Shown one piece after another: positions 17,408-28,707 of a stretch of 58,033 bases of DNA (positions within the stretch are counted from its first letter, which is position 1; each line of letters begins with the position of its first letter). A program made the translations under genes and the position numbers. The stretch is from Rhizobium leguminosarum (GTDB lineage: Bacteria > Pseudomonadota > Alphaproteobacteria > Rhizobiales > Rhizobiaceae): contig NZ_LWBS01000369.1 in the NCBI RefSeq assembly GCF_001652265.1, positions 1-58,033 of the forward strand, given 5' to 3'. The notes under the pieces are model-generated. The model saw only the letters and a program-made list of their open reading frames with translations, was not told the origin of the DNA and made no database searches.

Positions 17408-19546
17408 TTACTCGGCCGCTTCTTCCTTCTTCTTCTCGTTCGGGATTTCCTGGCCGGTGGCCTGGTCGACGACCTTCATCGACAGGCGAACCTTGCCGCG
17501 TTCGTCGAAGCCGAGCAGCTTGACCCAGACCTTATCGCCCTCCTTGACGACGTCCTGCGTCTTGGCAACACGCTCGGAAGCGAGCTGCGAGATGTGGACG
17601 AGGCCGTCGCGGGCGCCGAAGAAGTTGACGAAGGCGCCGAAGTCGGCGGTCTTGACGACCGTGCCTTCGTAGACTTGGCCGATCTCAGGTTCGGCGACGA
17701 TCGAGTGGATCCACTTGCGGGCCGCTTCGATCTCCTTGCCGGAGGACGACGCGATCTTGACGGTGCCGTCGTCCTCGATGTTGATCTTCGCGCCGGTCTT
17801 TTCGACGATTTCGCGAATGACCTTGCCGCCGGAGCCGATGACTTCACGGATCTTGTCGACCGGGATGTTCATGACTTCGATGCGCGGAGCGAATTCGCCG
17901 AGCTGGCCGCGGCTTTCGGTGATGGCCTTGGACATCTCGCCGAGGATGTGGACGCGACCGCCTTGAGCCTGGCCAAGGGCGACCTTCATGATCTCTTCGG
18001 TGATACCGGTGATCTTGATGTCCATCTGCAGCGAGGTAATGCCGTCGGCGGTACCGGCGACCTTGAAGTCCATATCGCCGAGGTGGTCTTCGTCACCGAG
18101 AATGTCGGAGAGGACAGCGAAGCGATCGCCTTCCAGGATCAGACCCATCGCGATACCGGCAACCGGCTTTGCCAGCGGAACGCCGGCGTCCATCAGAGCG
18201 AGTGAGGTACCGCAGACGGTCGCCATCGAGGACGAACCATTCGACTCGGTGATCTCGGAGACGACGCGCAGCGTGTAGGGGAACTGCTCAACGGTCGGCA
18301 GCATCGGACGGATCGCACGCCATGCGAGCTTGCCGTGGCCGATTTCGCGGCGACCCGGGGAGCCCATGCGGCCGGTCTCACCAACCGAGTAGGGAGGGAA
18401 GTTGTAATGGAGCAGGAAGCGCTCCTTGTACATGCCCGTCAGGCTGTCGACATACTGCTCGTCTTCGCCGGTGCCGAGGGTGGCAACGACGATCGCCTGG
18501 GTTTCGCCGCGGGTGAACAGCGCCGAACCGTGCGTGCGCGGCAGGAGACCGACTTCCGACACGATCGGACGGACGGTTTCGAGGTTGCGGCCGTCGATGC
18601 GGCTCTTGGTGTCGAGGATGTTCCAGCGGACGATCTTCGCCTGCAGATGCTTGAAGATCGCGCCGACTTCTTCGGCTGTGTACCGGGCTTCGCCTTCCTC
18701 GGGGAGGAAGTGCGCCTTCACCTTCGCCTTGACGGCGTCGACGGCGGCGTAGCGGTCGGCCTTCTGGGTGATCTTGTAGGCTTCGCGAAGTTCACCTTCG
18801 GCAAGGCCGAGCATCTCGGTTTCGAGAGCGGAGTAGTCTGCCGGCTGGAAGTCGCGCGGCTCCTTGGCGGCCACTTCGGCGAGCTTGATGATCGCGTCGA
18901 GAACCGGCTGGAACCCCCTGTGGCCGAACATGACGGCGCCGAGCATGACGTCTTCGTTGAGTTCCTTGGCTTCGGATTCCACCATCAGCACGGCGTCGTA
19001 GGTGCCGGCGACGACGAGGTCGAGGCTCGATTCGTCCATCTCGTCGAGATGCGGGTTGAGAACGTATTCGCCGTTGATGTAGCCGACGCGTGCACCGCCG
19101 ACCGGACCCATGAAAGGAACGCCGGAGAGGGTCAGCGCTGCGGAGGTAGCGACCATCGACAAGATGTCCGGGTCGTTTTCGAGGTCATGCTGGATAACGG
19201 TAACGACGACCTGCGTGTCGTTCTTGTAGCCCTCAGGGAAAAGCGGGCGGATCGGGCGATCGATCAGGCGGGAAACCAGGGTTTCCTTTTCGCTCGGGCG
19301 GCCTTCGCGCTTGAAATAGCCGCCGGGAATCTTGCCGGCCGCGTAGGTCTTTTCCTGGTAGTTGACGGTGAGCGGAAAGAAGTCCTGGCCCGCCTTCGGC
19401 GCCTTGGCCGAGACGACGGTGGCGAGGACGACAGTTTCGCCGTAGGTGGCGAGAACCGCGCCGTCGGCCTGACGGGCGATCTTGCCGGTTTCGAGCTTCA
19501 GCGGCCGGCCGGCCCACTCGATTTCAACTGTGTGTGTATCAAACAT
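17408..19546 (-). CDS. pnp: polyribonucleotide nucleotidyltransferase (PNPase)
   Basis: PNPase degrades RNA 3' to 5' by phosphorolysis and is part of the RNA degradosome. The 712-residue protein has the standard order: two RNase PH-like domains, then a KH domain with [20 protein letters not shown] and an S1 domain with [17 protein letters not shown]. Active-site features include the [14 protein letters not shown] segment. The start at 19546 ([15 protein letters not shown]) is the conserved one; the frame extends 24 codons upstream without support. It follows rpsO, and by analogy with other bacteria it is expected to be autoregulated through cleavage in the rpsO-pnp spacer. Confidence 0.97.
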   Translation of the reverse strand: MFDTHTVEIEWAGRPLKLETGKIARQADGAVLATYGETVVLATVVSAKAPKAGQDFFPLTVNYQEKTYAAGKIPGGYFKREGRPSEKETLVSRLIDRPIRPLFPEGYKNDTQVVVTVIQHDLENDPDILSMVATSAALTLSGVPFMGPVGGARVGYINGEYVLNPHLDEMDESSLDLVVAGTYDAVLMVESEAKELNEDVMLGAVMFGHRGFQPVLDAIIKLAEVAAKEPRDFQPADYSALETEMLGLAEGELREAYKITQKADRYAAVDAVKAKVKAHFLPEEGEARYTAEEVGAIFKHLQAKIVRWNILDTKSRIDGRNLETVRPIVSEVGLLPRTHGSALFTRGETQAIVVATLGTGEDEQYVDSLTGMYKERFLLHYNFPPYSVGETGRMGSPGRREIGHGKLAWRAIRPMLPTVEQFPYTLRVVSEITESNGSSSMATVCGTSLALMDAGVPLAKPVAGIAMGLILEGDRFAVLSDILGDEDHLGDMDFKVAGTADGITSLQMDIKITGITEEIMKVALGQAQGGRVHILGEMSKAITESRGQLGEFAPRIEVMNIPVDKIREVIGSGGKVIREIVEKTGAKINIEDDGTVKIASSSGKEIEAARKWIHSIVAEPEIGQVYEGTVVKTADFGAFVNFFGARDGLVHISQLASERVAKTQDVVKEGDKVWVKLLGFDERGKVRLSMKVVDQATGQEIPNEKKKEEAAE

Positions 19547-19861
19547 GTCTTGTCCTTCAATGCGGGAGCACGCGCCATCGCCGATATCAAGGCGCAGCGC
19601 ACAGTCGACCGCAATCAATGTGACGTATCACGGGCAAGACAACGGGAGGCTTTTCATCCTCGGTTTCCTCAGAAGTTCCTGAGAAACCGGGCCAAAGCTC
19701 ATTGATAAGCCTTGGCCGAAAGCATCCGGCAATCCTGCCCCATGACAGGTCAACGGTTGGTTTGGCAGATCCGGCCCATCCGGGTCTGCCGGTCTTTCCA
19801 CCGCTTAAAAGATAGGGCGCGGCTGGAACATTTCATCGGGAACGTCGTCCCGAAACACATC

Positions 19862-19890
19862 CGGCGGGCGCTTGGAAAGCGCCCGCCGGA
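19862..19890 (-). terminator. stem-loop between rpsO and pnp
   Basis: A near-perfect stem, CGGCGGGCGCTT with the complementary AGCGCCCGCCG, has a four-base loop and starts six bases after the rpsO stop. It lacks a long T tract, so it probably acts as a leaky terminator or an RNase-protecting or processing hairpin, as in the rpsO-pnp spacer of other bacteria. Confidence 0.7.
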
Positions 19891-19895
19891 CAATC

Positions 19896-20165
19896 TTAGC
19901 GGCGGATACCCAGGCTGGTGATCAGCTTGGAATAGCGGCCTTCATCCTTCTTCTTGAGATAATCAAGAAGCGAGCGGCGGCTCGAAACCATCGTCAGCAG
20001 GCCACGGCGGGAATGGTTATCCTTCTTGTGGTCCTTGAAGTGTTCGGTCAGGTTGTTGATGCGTTCGGTCAGGATCGCGACCTGGACTTCCGGAGAACCG
20101 GTATCGCCTTCAACGGTCGCATATTCCTTGATCAGCGCAGACTTGCGCTCAGCAGTGATCGACAT
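19896..20165 (-). CDS. rpsO: 30S ribosomal protein S15
   Basis: S15 binds the central domain of 16S rRNA at an early assembly step. The 89-residue length is exact for the family, and the sequence is canonical: [19 protein letters not shown], the [19 protein letters not shown] rRNA-binding loop, and [13 protein letters not shown]. The start at 20165 follows AAAGGATC. It is placed before pnp as in most bacteria, but here an unrelated hydrolase gene separates it from truB. Confidence 0.97.
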   Translation of the reverse strand: MSITAERKSALIKEYATVEGDTGSPEVQVAILTERINNLTEHFKDHKKDNHSRRGLLTMVSSRRSLLDYLKKKDEGRYSKLITSLGIRR

Positions 20166-20318
20166 CGGGTGATCCTTTCTAAGAGGAGGAGATAAAGTCG
20201 CCAAAAGCCGGGATGTCGTCCAGCTTTGGCCGTGAATGCGAGCAGGCAAACCTGACGCTGGCGCTGCCTATAAACCAAATAAGCCGCAATGGAAAGAGGG
20301 GAGCTCCCGCAGCGGCTT

Positions 20319-21170
20319 TCAGCGGCCCGCCATGGCGTCCCGGATCATCGCATCGTAACCTATGGGATCCTGCAGCATGGCGAAATGGCTGGCATCTTTC
20401 AGGATCACCAGCTTGGCGCCGGGAATGTCTTTCGCCATCATCTCCGTATGGTCGAGCTTTACGGCCTCGTCATGATCGCCGATAGCGAGCGTGACCGGCA
20501 CCGATATCTTCGCAAGCTCGGCGGCTGTCCAGGCTGGCTGAGTGGCCCACATCTCGAACATCTTCCTGGAGAAGGCTTCATATTCGGTCGGCGTCGGCGA
20601 AAGCTTCCTGTACTGGTCGCCGGCAACCTCGATGTAGTGGCGGAAGGTCTTGTTCTTCAAAACGTCGTCTTTGACGCCATCCGTCGTGACGTTGGCCGCC
20701 TGGGCGACGACGCGGCTTAGTTTCTCCGGATGTTTCATCGCCATGTCGATGCCGATGATGCCACCGTCCGACCAGCCCACCAGCGTCACCTTGTCGATCT
20801 TCAGATAGTCGAGAAGCGCGACGTAGTCAGACGTCATCAGGTCGTAACCGAAGGGCTGCCGGCTGCGCGTCGAGCGCCCATGTCCGCGGCTGTCGGCAAC
20901 GATGACCAGATGATCCTTGGCAAAATCGGCGACCTGGTGACCCCAGACGTCGGCATTTCCAAGACCGCCATGGATGAAGAGGATAGGTTCGCCTTCGCCA
21001 TATTCGGCGTAATACATCTTGATGTCGTTGACATCGGCCATGCCGCTCGTCTTTGCCACCGGCATTGAAGGAAAGGCCGGAAGCTCGGCCCAGCGCTCGG
21101 CGGATTGAGCGCCGGCGACGGCAAGCAACATCGAAAAGAACGTCAGGATTGCGATAACATTTCCGCGCAT
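20319..21170 (-). CDS. exported alpha/beta-fold hydrolase
   Basis: A 283-residue hydrolase with a signal peptide (MRGNVIAILTFFSMLLAVAG, then AQSAE), so it is probably periplasmic. The fold signatures are ILFIHGGLGNADVWG for the oxyanion loop, the VADSRGHGRS segment, a nucleophile elbow VGWSDGGIIG whose Ser lies in the canonical G-x-S-D-G context replaced by G-W-S-D-G, and a late HFAMLQ with the catalytic His. The acid is likely in GDHDEAV. It resembles prolyl aminopeptidase/esterase-type enzymes; the substrate is unknown. It interrupts the conserved truB-rpsO neighbourhood in the same direction. Confidence 0.8.
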   Translation of the reverse strand: MRGNVIAILTFFSMLLAVAGAQSAERWAELPAFPSMPVAKTSGMADVNDIKMYYAEYGEGEPILFIHGGLGNADVWGHQVADFAKDHLVIVADSRGHGRSTRSRQPFGYDLMTSDYVALLDYLKIDKVTLVGWSDGGIIGIDMAMKHPEKLSRVVAQAANVTTDGVKDDVLKNKTFRHYIEVAGDQYRKLSPTPTEYEAFSRKMFEMWATQPAWTAAELAKISVPVTLAIGDHDEAVKLDHTEMMAKDIPGAKLVILKDASHFAMLQDPIGYDAMIRDAMAGR

Positions 21171-21264
21171 AGTCTTCCCCTGTCGGGCCGCCATGGCCCG
21201 ACAGGGAAAATACCGCATTGCTGCCGGCTGACAATCTCTGTCGTTGTCACAAACCCAAACAGGT

Positions 21265-22197
21265 TCAGGCGAAAACCCGCTTCGGGCGAAACTCGCCCTG
21301 GCCGATCTCGCCGATCGCGATCAGCCTGCCGCGGGCCGTCGCATAGGCTTCGCTTTCGGCAATCGGCGCATCGCGGCCACGCACCAGGATCGGGTTGCCC
21401 ATCTTCAGCCGGTGCGCCTGGTCGTCGTTGATGACGAGATGGGGCAGGGACGATAGCGCTTCGCAGGTGTCGATCAGCAGCGCGTCGAGGGCCGCCAGGC
21501 GCTCGTCCATATCCTCGATCGCCTCCAGTGCCAGGAGATCTGCGAGCGGCACCATGGCCTCTTCCGCGAAAGGGGCGACGAAGGTGCGCCGCAGCCCCGA
21601 CACGTGGCCGTAGCAGCCGAGCTCCCGGCCGAAATCGCGCGCCAGCGCCCTGACATAGGTGCCCTTGCCGCATTCCACTTCGAAATGCGCGCTATTGGCG
21701 TCCGGGCAGGCCAGCAAGGTCAGCCGGAAGATATCGACCTCACGCGAGGGGATTTCGACGGTTTCGCCTTCGCGCGCCAGATCATAGGCCCGTTCACCGG
21801 ATATCTTGATAGCGGAAAACTGCGGCGGCACCTGGCTGATGGTGCCGATATATCGAGGCAGAATATCGCGGATCTGCTGTTCGCTCGGGCGTTTGTCAGA
21901 GCTCTCAGTCACTTCGCCCTCGAGATCGTCCGTCGCCCGCTCCTCGCCCCAGCTCACGGTGAACTCATAGATCTTGCGGCCGTCCATTACGTAGGGAACG
22001 GTCTTCGTCGCATCGCCGAGCGCGATCGGCAGCATGCCGGAGGCGAGCGGGTCGAGCGTGCCGGCATGACCGGCCTTCTCAGCCTTGTAGAGCCACTTGA
22101 TCTTGGAAACGGCTTCCGTCGAGCCGAAATCCACCGGCTTGTCGAGGATCAGCCAGCCGGAAATCGGCCGGCCCTTGGGTTTACGTGGTTTGGACAT
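21265..22197 (-). CDS. truB: tRNA pseudouridine(55) synthase
   Basis: TruB makes pseudouridine 55 in the T-loop of nearly all tRNAs. The 310-residue protein has the catalytic Asp in [17 protein letters not shown], the [18 protein letters not shown] strand, and the [16 protein letters not shown] motif. The start at 22197 ([15 protein letters not shown]) is preferred because an AGAAGAGA ribosome binding site precedes it; a start nine codons earlier would overlap rbfA. It belongs to the rimP-nusA-infB operon, 13 bases after rbfA. Confidence 0.95.
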   Translation of the reverse strand: MSKPRKPKGRPISGWLILDKPVDFGSTEAVSKIKWLYKAEKAGHAGTLDPLASGMLPIALGDATKTVPYVMDGRKIYEFTVSWGEERATDDLEGEVTESSDKRPSEQQIRDILPRYIGTISQVPPQFSAIKISGERAYDLAREGETVEIPSREVDIFRLTLLACPDANSAHFEVECGKGTYVRALARDFGRELGCYGHVSGLRRTFVAPFAEEAMVPLADLLALEAIEDMDERLAALDALLIDTCEALSSLPHLVINDDQAHRLKMGNPILVRGRDAPIAESEAYATARGRLIAIGEIGQGEFRPKRVFA

Positions 22198-22210
22198 GCG
22201 TCTCTTCTGT

Positions 22211-22615
22211 TTATTGTTCGTCATTATCGCCGTCGAGGTCGCGGCTCACCTCGGGCGAACGCAGCAGCTCGTCGATCTTCTTGTAATTGTCGAAGCTGGT
22301 ATCGTCGCGGAAGCGCACTTCCGGCATGTACTTCATCTGCCGAAGCTGCTGCCCGAGCCGGCCGCGGATGAACCTTGCATTGCGGTTCAACGCCTCGATG
22401 ACGGTGCTGTGGTCGGAAACGCCGAGCGGCGTCACATAAGCGGTGGCGATCTTGAGGTCCGGCGACATGCGCACTTCCGAGATCGAGATCACGGTCGCTT
22501 CGATGACGTCGTCGCGCACCTCGCCGCGCTGCAGCACCTGGGTGATAGCGGCGCGAACCTGTTCGCCAACGCGCAGCATGCGCTGCGAAGGCGCGGAAGA
22601 AGTTGCTCTGGTCAT
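22211..22615 (-). CDS. rbfA: 30S ribosome-binding factor A
   Basis: RbfA binds the 5' helix region of 16S rRNA during late 30S maturation and cold adaptation. The 134-residue KH-like protein shows the family pattern [40 protein letters not shown] and [21 protein letters not shown] (split here from longer runs). The acidic C-terminus DLDGDNDEQ is variable in the family. It sits between infB and truB, its usual place. Confidence 0.95.
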   Translation of the reverse strand: MTRATSSAPSQRMLRVGEQVRAAITQVLQRGEVRDDVIEATVISISEVRMSPDLKIATAYVTPLGVSDHSTVIEALNRNARFIRGRLGQQLRQMKYMPEVRFRDDTSFDNYKKIDELLRSPEVSRDLDGDNDEQ

Positions 22616-22765
22616 TGTTATCTCTATTTGCCAATGCGGCTGGGAATCGAACCCGTCAAAGGAGAGCGTCCATGACTCTTTTGGTCGAAAAGGTCAAGTC
22701 GCCAGATGCTCGAAAGCCATCCGACGGCTGGCGGATGGCTCTCGAAAAAGTTCAGGCGCAGCAGT

Positions 22766-25516
22766 TTAGAGCGTGCGCGTGATATGCTCGACGCGGAAGC
22801 ACTCGATGACATCGCCGGCGCGCATGTCCTCGTAGTTTTCGAAGGCCATGCCGCATTCCTGACCCATCGGCACTTCGGACACTTCGTCCTTGAAGCGCTT
22901 GAGGGTCTTGAGCTTGCCTTCGTGAACGACGACGTCGTTGCGGATGAGGCGGACGCCCGCACCACGTTCGACCTTGCCTTCGACGACTCGGCAGCCTGCG
23001 ACCTTGCCGACCTTGGTGATGTTGAACACCTCGAGGATCTCGGCATTGCCGATGAAGGTTTCGCGCCGTTCCGGAGACAGGAGGCCCGACATCGCTGCTT
23101 TCACGTCATCCACGAGGTCGTAGATGATGTTGTAGTAGCGGATTTCGATGCCTTCGCGCTCAGCGAACTGGCGTGCCTGCGTATTCGCACGAACGTTGAA
23201 GCCGATGATGGCCGCGTTCGAGGCTTCGGCGAGCGAGATATCCGACTCGGTGATGCCGCCGGCACCCGAATGGACGATGCGGGCGCGGACTTCGTCGGTG
23301 CCGAGCTTCTCCAGTGCGCCGGCAATCGCTTCGATCGAGCCCTGCACGTCACCCTTGATGACCAGCGGGAACTCCTTGATGCCGACGCTCTGGCGCTGCA
23401 TCATCATCTGTTCCAGCGAACCGCGCTGTCCCGACTGGCGGGCAGCCGCCTTGTCGCGGGCCAGACGCTGACGATATTCCGAGATTTCGCGGGCGCGGCT
23501 TTCGCTTTCGACGACGGCGAATTTGTCGCCCGCCTGCGGCGTACCGGACAGACCGAGCACCTCGACCGGCGTTGCCGGACCTGCTTCCTTCACATGGTCG
23601 CCCTTGTCGGTGACGAGAGCGCGCACGCGGCCCCAGACGTCGCCGGCGACAATGATCTGGCCCGGACGCAGCGTGCCCTTCTGGACGAGCACGGTCGCGA
23701 CCGAACCGCGACCGCGGTCGAGCTGGGCTTCGATGACAGTACCTTCCGCGGTCCGGTTCGCATTGGCCTTGAGATCGAGAATTTCCGCCTGCAGCAGGAT
23801 CGCCTCGAGCAGCTTGTCGAGGTTCTTGCCGGTCTTGGCCGAAACCTCGACGTCAAGCACTTCACCGCCCATGGATTCCACGAAGACTTCGTGCTGCAGC
23901 AGCTGGTTGCGAACCTTCTGCGGATCAGCCTCGTGCTTGTCGACCTTGTTGATCGCAACGATGATCGGAACACCGGCCGCCTTGGCGTGGTTGATCGATT
24001 CGATCGTCTGCGGCATCACGCTGTCGTCGGCTGCGACGACCAGGATCGCGATATCCGTCGCCTGCGCACCGCGGGCACGCATTGCCGTGAAAGCGGCGTG
24101 GCCGGGCGTATCGATGAAGGTGATCTTCTGACCGTTCTGCTCCACCTGATAGGCGCCGATATGCTGGGTGATGCCACCGGCTTCGCCGGAGACCACGTTG
24201 GCATGGCGGATGGCGTCGAGCAGCGAGGTCTTGCCGTGGTCGACATGGCCCATGATGGTAACGACGGGCGGGCGGGAAACCAGTTCGCCATCGTCGTCGG
24301 ACACGTTGAAGATGCCGAGTTCGACGTCGGATTCCGACACGCGCCTGACCGTATGACCGAATTCGCCGGCGATGATTTCGGCAAGGTCGGCGTCAATGAT
24401 GTCGCCTGGCTTCATCATCTGGCCTTCCTTCATCAGGTACTTGATGACGTCGACGGCGCGTTCGGACATGCGCTGCGACAGTTCCTGAATGGTGATGGTC
24501 TCGGGCAGAACCACTTCGCGGGAGATCTTCTCGCGGGTTTCCTGCATCTGACCGCGGCGGAACTTCTCCTGCCGGCGACGCATCGCCGAGAGCGAACGAC
24601 CACGGGCATTGTCCTCGCCGTCGACGTTGGCAGTGGTGATCGTCAACTTGCCGCGACGGCGCTCTTCATCCGTCTTCGGACGAGTCGTGACCGGCTTTGC
24701 CGGTTCCGGGCGAACGACGCGGCCACGGACAGGACCGCCGCGCGCGGCGCCACGATCGTCTTCTTCCTTTTCGTCGCGACGGCCGCGAACGGCACCGGGG
24801 ACGGCAGCGCCGGGTGCCGGACGGGCGGCAGGTGCTCCAGCCGCGTCGGGACGGCGTGCGGCCGGTGCCGACGATGCGGGCTGCTGCGGCCGTGCCGCGT
24901 CGGTGCGTGCTTCGGCCGGAGCCGGTTCTGCGGCTGCGGATTCAGCAACAGCGGGTGCTTCAGCCTGCCGGATAGCCTCTTCAGCGGCCCTGCGGGTAGC
25001 TTCTTCCGCTTCGGCCGCCTTGCGGATAACCTCTTCGGCGGCACGGCGCTTTTCTTCCTCGGCGCGGCGGATCGCATCCTGGGCGTCACGCGCCTGAGAG
25101 TCGGCAAGCGCGCGGCGGCGGGCGTCCATCTCTTCCGGCGACAGATGGTTCAGCACCACCGGGCGCGGACGATCGTTCTGGCGCGGCGGCTGGTGGGACG
25201 GCAGCGGACGCTGGTTCGTCTGGTTGTTGTTGCCCTGCTGAACCCGCGGAGCCGGCGTCGGCTGCTGCGGACGCGCCTGCACGGGTGCGGGCGCCGGTTC
25301 GGCTGCGCGGACGGGGGCCGCCGGAGCGACGGGTGTGATCGGCTTTTCGTCTTCCGGGCGCATCGGGCGCCGCTTACGGGTCTCGACGACGACCGCCTTG
25401 GTGCGACCTCGACCCATATCCTGGCGAACGGTACCCTGGCTCATCCCCGATGGTTTCAGAGTGAGTGTCTTTTTGCCCGCTACGCTGATTGTCTTGTCGT
25501 CGTTACTATCGGTCAT
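22766..25516 (-). CDS. infB: translation initiation factor IF-2
   Basis: IF-2 is the GTPase that delivers initiator tRNA to the 30S subunit. The 916-residue protein begins with an IF2 N-terminal motif ([18 protein letters not shown]), followed by a long low-complexity linker rich in Ala, Pro, Arg and Glu (about residues 40-320), typical of alphaproteobacterial IF-2. The G domain starts with [13 protein letters not shown] near residue 423, followed by DTPGHAAF and NKVDK. The C-terminal domains continue to the stop. A 948-codon open frame lies antisense to it and is a composition artefact. Confidence 0.97.
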   Translation of the reverse strand: MTDSNDDKTISVAGKKTLTLKPSGMSQGTVRQDMGRGRTKAVVVETRKRRPMRPEDEKPITPVAPAAPVRAAEPAPAPVQARPQQPTPAPRVQQGNNNQTNQRPLPSHQPPRQNDRPRPVVLNHLSPEEMDARRRALADSQARDAQDAIRRAEEEKRRAAEEVIRKAAEAEEATRRAAEEAIRQAEAPAVAESAAAEPAPAEARTDAARPQQPASSAPAARRPDAAGAPAARPAPGAAVPGAVRGRRDEKEEDDRGAARGGPVRGRVVRPEPAKPVTTRPKTDEERRRGKLTITTANVDGEDNARGRSLSAMRRRQEKFRRGQMQETREKISREVVLPETITIQELSQRMSERAVDVIKYLMKEGQMMKPGDIIDADLAEIIAGEFGHTVRRVSESDVELGIFNVSDDDGELVSRPPVVTIMGHVDHGKTSLLDAIRHANVVSGEAGGITQHIGAYQVEQNGQKITFIDTPGHAAFTAMRARGAQATDIAILVVAADDSVMPQTIESINHAKAAGVPIIVAINKVDKHEADPQKVRNQLLQHEVFVESMGGEVLDVEVSAKTGKNLDKLLEAILLQAEILDLKANANRTAEGTVIEAQLDRGRGSVATVLVQKGTLRPGQIIVAGDVWGRVRALVTDKGDHVKEAGPATPVEVLGLSGTPQAGDKFAVVESESRAREISEYRQRLARDKAAARQSGQRGSLEQMMMQRQSVGIKEFPLVIKGDVQGSIEAIAGALEKLGTDEVRARIVHSGAGGITESDISLAEASNAAIIGFNVRANTQARQFAEREGIEIRYYNIIYDLVDDVKAAMSGLLSPERRETFIGNAEILEVFNITKVGKVAGCRVVEGKVERGAGVRLIRNDVVVHEGKLKTLKRFKDEVSEVPMGQECGMAFENYEDMRAGDVIECFRVEHITRTL

Positions 25517-25617
25517 TCGTTCCCGTTCCTTCGGACAGGGAGCGATGACTAGATCAGACCCTGTCGTTCAATACTGTCGATCAATGAGGACGGGACCGGC
25601 CGATGCCGGTGACCGCC

Positions 25618-26310
25618 TCATTGTTTTTGCCGGCCAGCGCCGCCCGCTGCCCGGGACTGACCGCCAATACGGTACTGTTCGAGCATCTTTGCGCGCTTCA
25701 CTACACCTTCACCCGCCTGCCCTGCAAGCACTGCGGCATGGATAAAAGCATTCTGGCCCATCAGGCCTTCCATTTCGCTCTCCGAGAAGAGACGGAAGGA
25801 AGGTATCTCCTCCTCGGTCTCCATTCCGAGGTGCCAGGCCTTGCGGGCCTGGTCGATTTTCCGGACGCCGTCGTCCGCTGCACCAGTCGCGTGGAACACC
25901 GCAAGGGCTGCTCCGCTTCTGACCGCGGCATCCACTTTCGAGGACCCGCTGACGAACTGGCCGGCTTTCCGCGCCATGTTCATCATCTGCATCAATTGCG
26001 CCGCGAGCAGCCGATCGACACTCGCGCCGAGATCGTCCGCCGCCTTTACATCCGTCTTCAGCGCGCGGGCGAAGAGCTTCTTCGCCACCGCCCTGTCGAC
26101 CAGCGACCGGTCGATTTTCACCCAGCATCCGCGCCCCGGAAGCTCGCGCTTCAGATCGGCGACAACTGTTCCATCGGGAGCGGCGACGAAGCGGATCAGC
26201 TCTTCCGCCGATCCGCTTTCGCGCGTCACGATGCACATGCGTCCGTTCACGTCATAACCTGCAAGATCGTCGTCCTCGAGAGGAGCGTCCGGTTCATGCG
26301 CGGTCATCAT
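25618..26310 (-). CDS. YlxR-type RNA-binding protein fused to an L7Ae-like domain
   Basis: A 230-residue protein in the nusA-infB interval. The N-terminal part is a YlxR (DUF448) domain with RMCIVTRESGSAEELIRFV and ELPGRGCWVKIDRSLVDRA. The C-terminal part resembles a ribosomal L7Ae/L30e-like domain (AGQFVSGSSKVDAAVRSG, ALAVFHATGAADDGVRKI). The fusion of two domains that are separate genes (ylxR and ylxQ) in Firmicutes is standard in alphaproteobacteria. YlxR has been linked to RNA binding and RNase P in Bacillus. The start overlaps the nusA stop by four bases, so translation is coupled. Confidence 0.9.
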   Translation of the reverse strand: MMTAHEPDAPLEDDDLAGYDVNGRMCIVTRESGSAEELIRFVAAPDGTVVADLKRELPGRGCWVKIDRSLVDRAVAKKLFARALKTDVKAADDLGASVDRLLAAQLMQMMNMARKAGQFVSGSSKVDAAVRSGAALAVFHATGAADDGVRKIDQARKAWHLGMETEEEIPSFRLFSESEMEGLMGQNAFIHAAVLAGQAGEGVVKRAKMLEQYRIGGQSRAAGGAGRQKQ

Positions 26311-27908
26311 GCTTCTTGTTCGGCTTCGGTGACCTCTTCTTCGGTCCCCTTCGCCAGGTCCTCTTGCGTGATCCAGCCGGCCGAAAGGCGGGCCTGGACG
26401 ATCATCTGTTCTGCTTCGACGCGCGAGACGTCGAACTTCGAGAACAGCCCTTCGAACTTCTTCGTTTCACCGTTCTTGCGTTCCGACCAGCCGACGAGAT
26501 CGTCGGCAGCGCAGCCGGCAAAGTCTTCGATCGTCTTGATGCCATCTTCGCCGAGCGCCACCATCATCTGGGCGGTCATGCCGTTAATTTCACGCAGTTC
26601 GTCCTGAACACCGAGCGCCTTGCGCTTTTCGTCCATCTCGGCTTCGAGACGCTCGAGGAATTCGCGGGCACGCTGCTGGATTTCCTGCGCCGTCTCCTCG
26701 TCGAAACCGTCGATCGAAGAGATTTCGTCGAGATCGACATAAGCCAGTTCTTCAACCGCGGCAAAACCTTCCGAAGCCAGAACCTGGCCGACCATCTCGT
26801 CGACATCGAGCGAATCCATGAACAGGTTGGTGCGCTCGTTGAATTCCTTCTGGCGGCGCTCCGATTCCTCGGCCTCCGTCATGATGTCGATATCCCAGCC
26901 GGTCAGCTGCGAGGCGAGGCGGACGTTCTGGCCGCGGCGGCCAATCGCAAGCGACAGCTGCTCGTCGGGAACGACAACTTCGATACGCTCGGCATCCTCG
27001 TCAAGAACGACCTTGGCGACTTCGGCCGGCTGCAGGGCATTGACGACGAAGGTCGCCGGGTCTTGGCTCCACGGGATGATGTCGATCTTCTCGCCCTGGA
27101 GCTCGCCGACGACGGCCTGGACGCGCGAGCCGCGCATACCGACGCAGGCGCCGACCGGATCGATCGAGCTGTCGTTCGAGATCACCGCGATCTTGGCGCG
27201 CGAACCCGGATCGCGGGCGACCGACTTCACCTGAATGATGCCGTCGTAAATCTCCGGCACTTCCATGGTGAAGAGTTTCACCATGAACTGCGGATGGGTG
27301 CGCGACAGGAAGATCTGCGGGCCGCGCTGCTCGCGACGGACATCATAGACGTATGCACGGACGCGATCGCCATAGCGGACGTTTTCGCGCGGGATCATTT
27401 CGTCGCGGCGGATGATGCCTTCGCCACGGCCGAGATCGACGATGACGTTGCCGTATTCGACGCGCTTGACGGTACCGTTGACGATTTCGCCGACGCGATC
27501 CTTGAATTCGTCGAACTGGCGGTCACGCTCGGCTTCGCGGACCTTCTGGACGATCACCTGCTTGGCCGACTGTGCGGCGATACGGCCGAAATCCATCGGC
27601 GGCAGCGGATCGGCGATGAAGTCGCCGAGTGCGGCGTCCGGATTGCGGTCGCGGGCAAGTTCCAGCGGGATCTGCGTCGAATAATCCTCGGCCTTCTCGA
27701 CGACTTCGAGCAGGCGCTGCAGACGGATTTCGCCGGTCTTCGGATTGATGTCGGCTCGGATGTTGGACTCGGTGCCGTAACGGGAGCGTGCCGCCTTCTG
27801 GATGGCATCGGCCATTGCGGCCAGCACGATCTCGCGGTCGATGACTTTTTCGCGCGCCACTGCATCTGCGATCTGCAGAAGTTCGAGCCGGTTCGCACTG
27901 ACTGCCAT
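26307..27908 (-). CDS. nusA: transcription termination/antitermination protein NusA
   Basis: NusA binds RNA polymerase and modulates pausing, termination and antitermination. The 533-residue protein has the N-terminal RNAP-binding domain, an S1 domain ([18 protein letters not shown]), two KH domains ([19 protein letters not shown] and [16 protein letters not shown]) and two C-terminal helix-hairpin-helix repeats (residues about 360-530), as in E. coli. It is the second gene of the operon, 59 bases after rimP, and overlaps the ylxR gene by four bases. Autoregulation is plausible given the terminator-like hairpin in the operon leader. Confidence 0.97.
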   Translation of the reverse strand: MAVSANRLELLQIADAVAREKVIDREIVLAAMADAIQKAARSRYGTESNIRADINPKTGEIRLQRLLEVVEKAEDYSTQIPLELARDRNPDAALGDFIADPLPPMDFGRIAAQSAKQVIVQKVREAERDRQFDEFKDRVGEIVNGTVKRVEYGNVIVDLGRGEGIIRRDEMIPRENVRYGDRVRAYVYDVRREQRGPQIFLSRTHPQFMVKLFTMEVPEIYDGIIQVKSVARDPGSRAKIAVISNDSSIDPVGACVGMRGSRVQAVVGELQGEKIDIIPWSQDPATFVVNALQPAEVAKVVLDEDAERIEVVVPDEQLSLAIGRRGQNVRLASQLTGWDIDIMTEAEESERRQKEFNERTNLFMDSLDVDEMVGQVLASEGFAAVEELAYVDLDEISSIDGFDEETAQEIQQRAREFLERLEAEMDEKRKALGVQDELREINGMTAQMMVALGEDGIKTIEDFAGCAADDLVGWSERKNGETKKFEGLFSKFDVSRVEAEQMIVQARLSAGWITQEDLAKGTEEEVTEAEQEA

Positions 27909-27967
27909 TGTCTTGTTTCTCCGTCTTTACTCCAGGGTTCCCGTCCCTGGAGCGGTCTGTTGATCGG

Positions 27968-28564
27968 TTATTCTTCGCCGTCTGCTTCGTTCTGGTTGGC
28001 GGCCTGGGCTTTCGCCAGCTTGTCGGCGCGCAACGCATCGCGGATCAGGTCGTCGGTCAGAATGAGCTTCGCATCGCTAAGCGCCGTGAAGGGAATGGTG
28101 ACCTTCTGCTCTTCCCCATAGGCAACCTGGTCACGCTCGAGCGTGAAACCATCTGCGCCTGCTTCGACGATCTTGCCGCGGAAGCGCTTGCGATTGTCGA
28201 TCAAGATCGACGTCTCGCATTTCACAAGGTGGCCCTGCCAGCGGACGAAATCGGATTTCCGCACCATCGGACGGTCGATGCCGGGCGAAGACACTTCCAG
28301 ATGATACTCTTTATCGATCGGATCTTCCACATCAAGGACGGGAGAAATCGCCATCGAGACTTCTTCGCAATCCTGAACCGACATCGTGCCGTCGTTGCGT
28401 TCGGCCATAACCTGCATCGTCGCGCCGTTCTGGTTCAGCATACGGACGCGGATAAGCCTAAAGCCGATGCCGACGAGAACGGGTTCGATGATATCGGCAA
28501 GACGCTGGTCGAGCCCGGTTTCGGTAATCAGCCGCGGCTCAAGTTCGTTGTCTGCGTTTGTCAT
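27968..28564 (-). CDS. rimP: ribosome maturation factor RimP
   Basis: RimP helps early 30S subunit assembly. The 198-residue protein has the two RimP domains; typical segments are [38 protein letters not shown] and [19 protein letters not shown]. The start at 28564 ([13 protein letters not shown]) is chosen by comparison with the usual N-terminus; the frame runs upstream to 28657 through the leader terminator and is unlikely to be used. First gene of the rimP-nusA-ylxR-infB-rbfA-truB operon. Confidence 0.93.
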   Translation of the reverse strand: MTNADNELEPRLITETGLDQRLADIIEPVLVGIGFRLIRVRMLNQNGATMQVMAERNDGTMSVQDCEEVSMAISPVLDVEDPIDKEYHLEVSSPGIDRPMVRKSDFVRWQGHLVKCETSILIDNRKRFRGKIVEAGADGFTLERDQVAYGEEQKVTIPFTALSDAKLILTDDLIRDALRADKLAKAQAANQNEADGEE

Positions 28565-28618
28565 GTCCGACAAGCGGTGCGCTCCTCGCAATTTCATGCT
28601 GTTTAAGCGATCGCGGTA

Positions 28619-28652
28619 ATAAAAAAGAGCGGGTCCTTGCGGCCCACTCTTC
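28619..28652 (-). terminator. terminator-like hairpin in the rimP operon leader
   Basis: On the minus strand, AAGAGTGGGCCGCAAGGACC folds with CCGCTCTT and is followed by a run of T. It starts about 20 bases after the predicted transcription start and ends about 55 bases before the rimP start codon. It could be an attenuator for the whole operon rather than a terminator of an upstream gene, because nothing upstream on this strand is a gene. Confidence 0.65.
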
Positions 28653-28678
28653 ATCAAGCGATCAAGAATTTGAGAGGC

Positions 28679-28707
28679 ATATAGTCGGGTTTTTCCGAAA
28701 TTGCAAG
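28679..28707 (-). promoter_or_regulatory. sigma-70-type promoter for the rimP-nusA-infB operon
   Basis: Reading the minus strand, CTTGCA (28707-28702) is separated by exactly 17 bases from CTATAT (28684-28679), which matches the rhizobial housekeeping promoter consensus CTTGAC-N17-CTATAT closely. Transcription would start near 28672, giving a leader of about 108 nucleotides. Confidence 0.75.

Noticed and set aside
18335..19705. 456-codon open frame antisense to pnp
   Set aside because: Shadow of pnp; no independent start signal.
22706..25552. 948-codon open frame antisense to infB
   Set aside because: It mirrors infB exactly in extent; high G+C coding DNA with skewed third positions leaves the opposite strand open. 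No family motifs and infB is certain.
26316..28121. 601-codon open frame antisense to nusA
   Set aside because: Shadow of nusA and the end of rimP for the same reason; no motifs.
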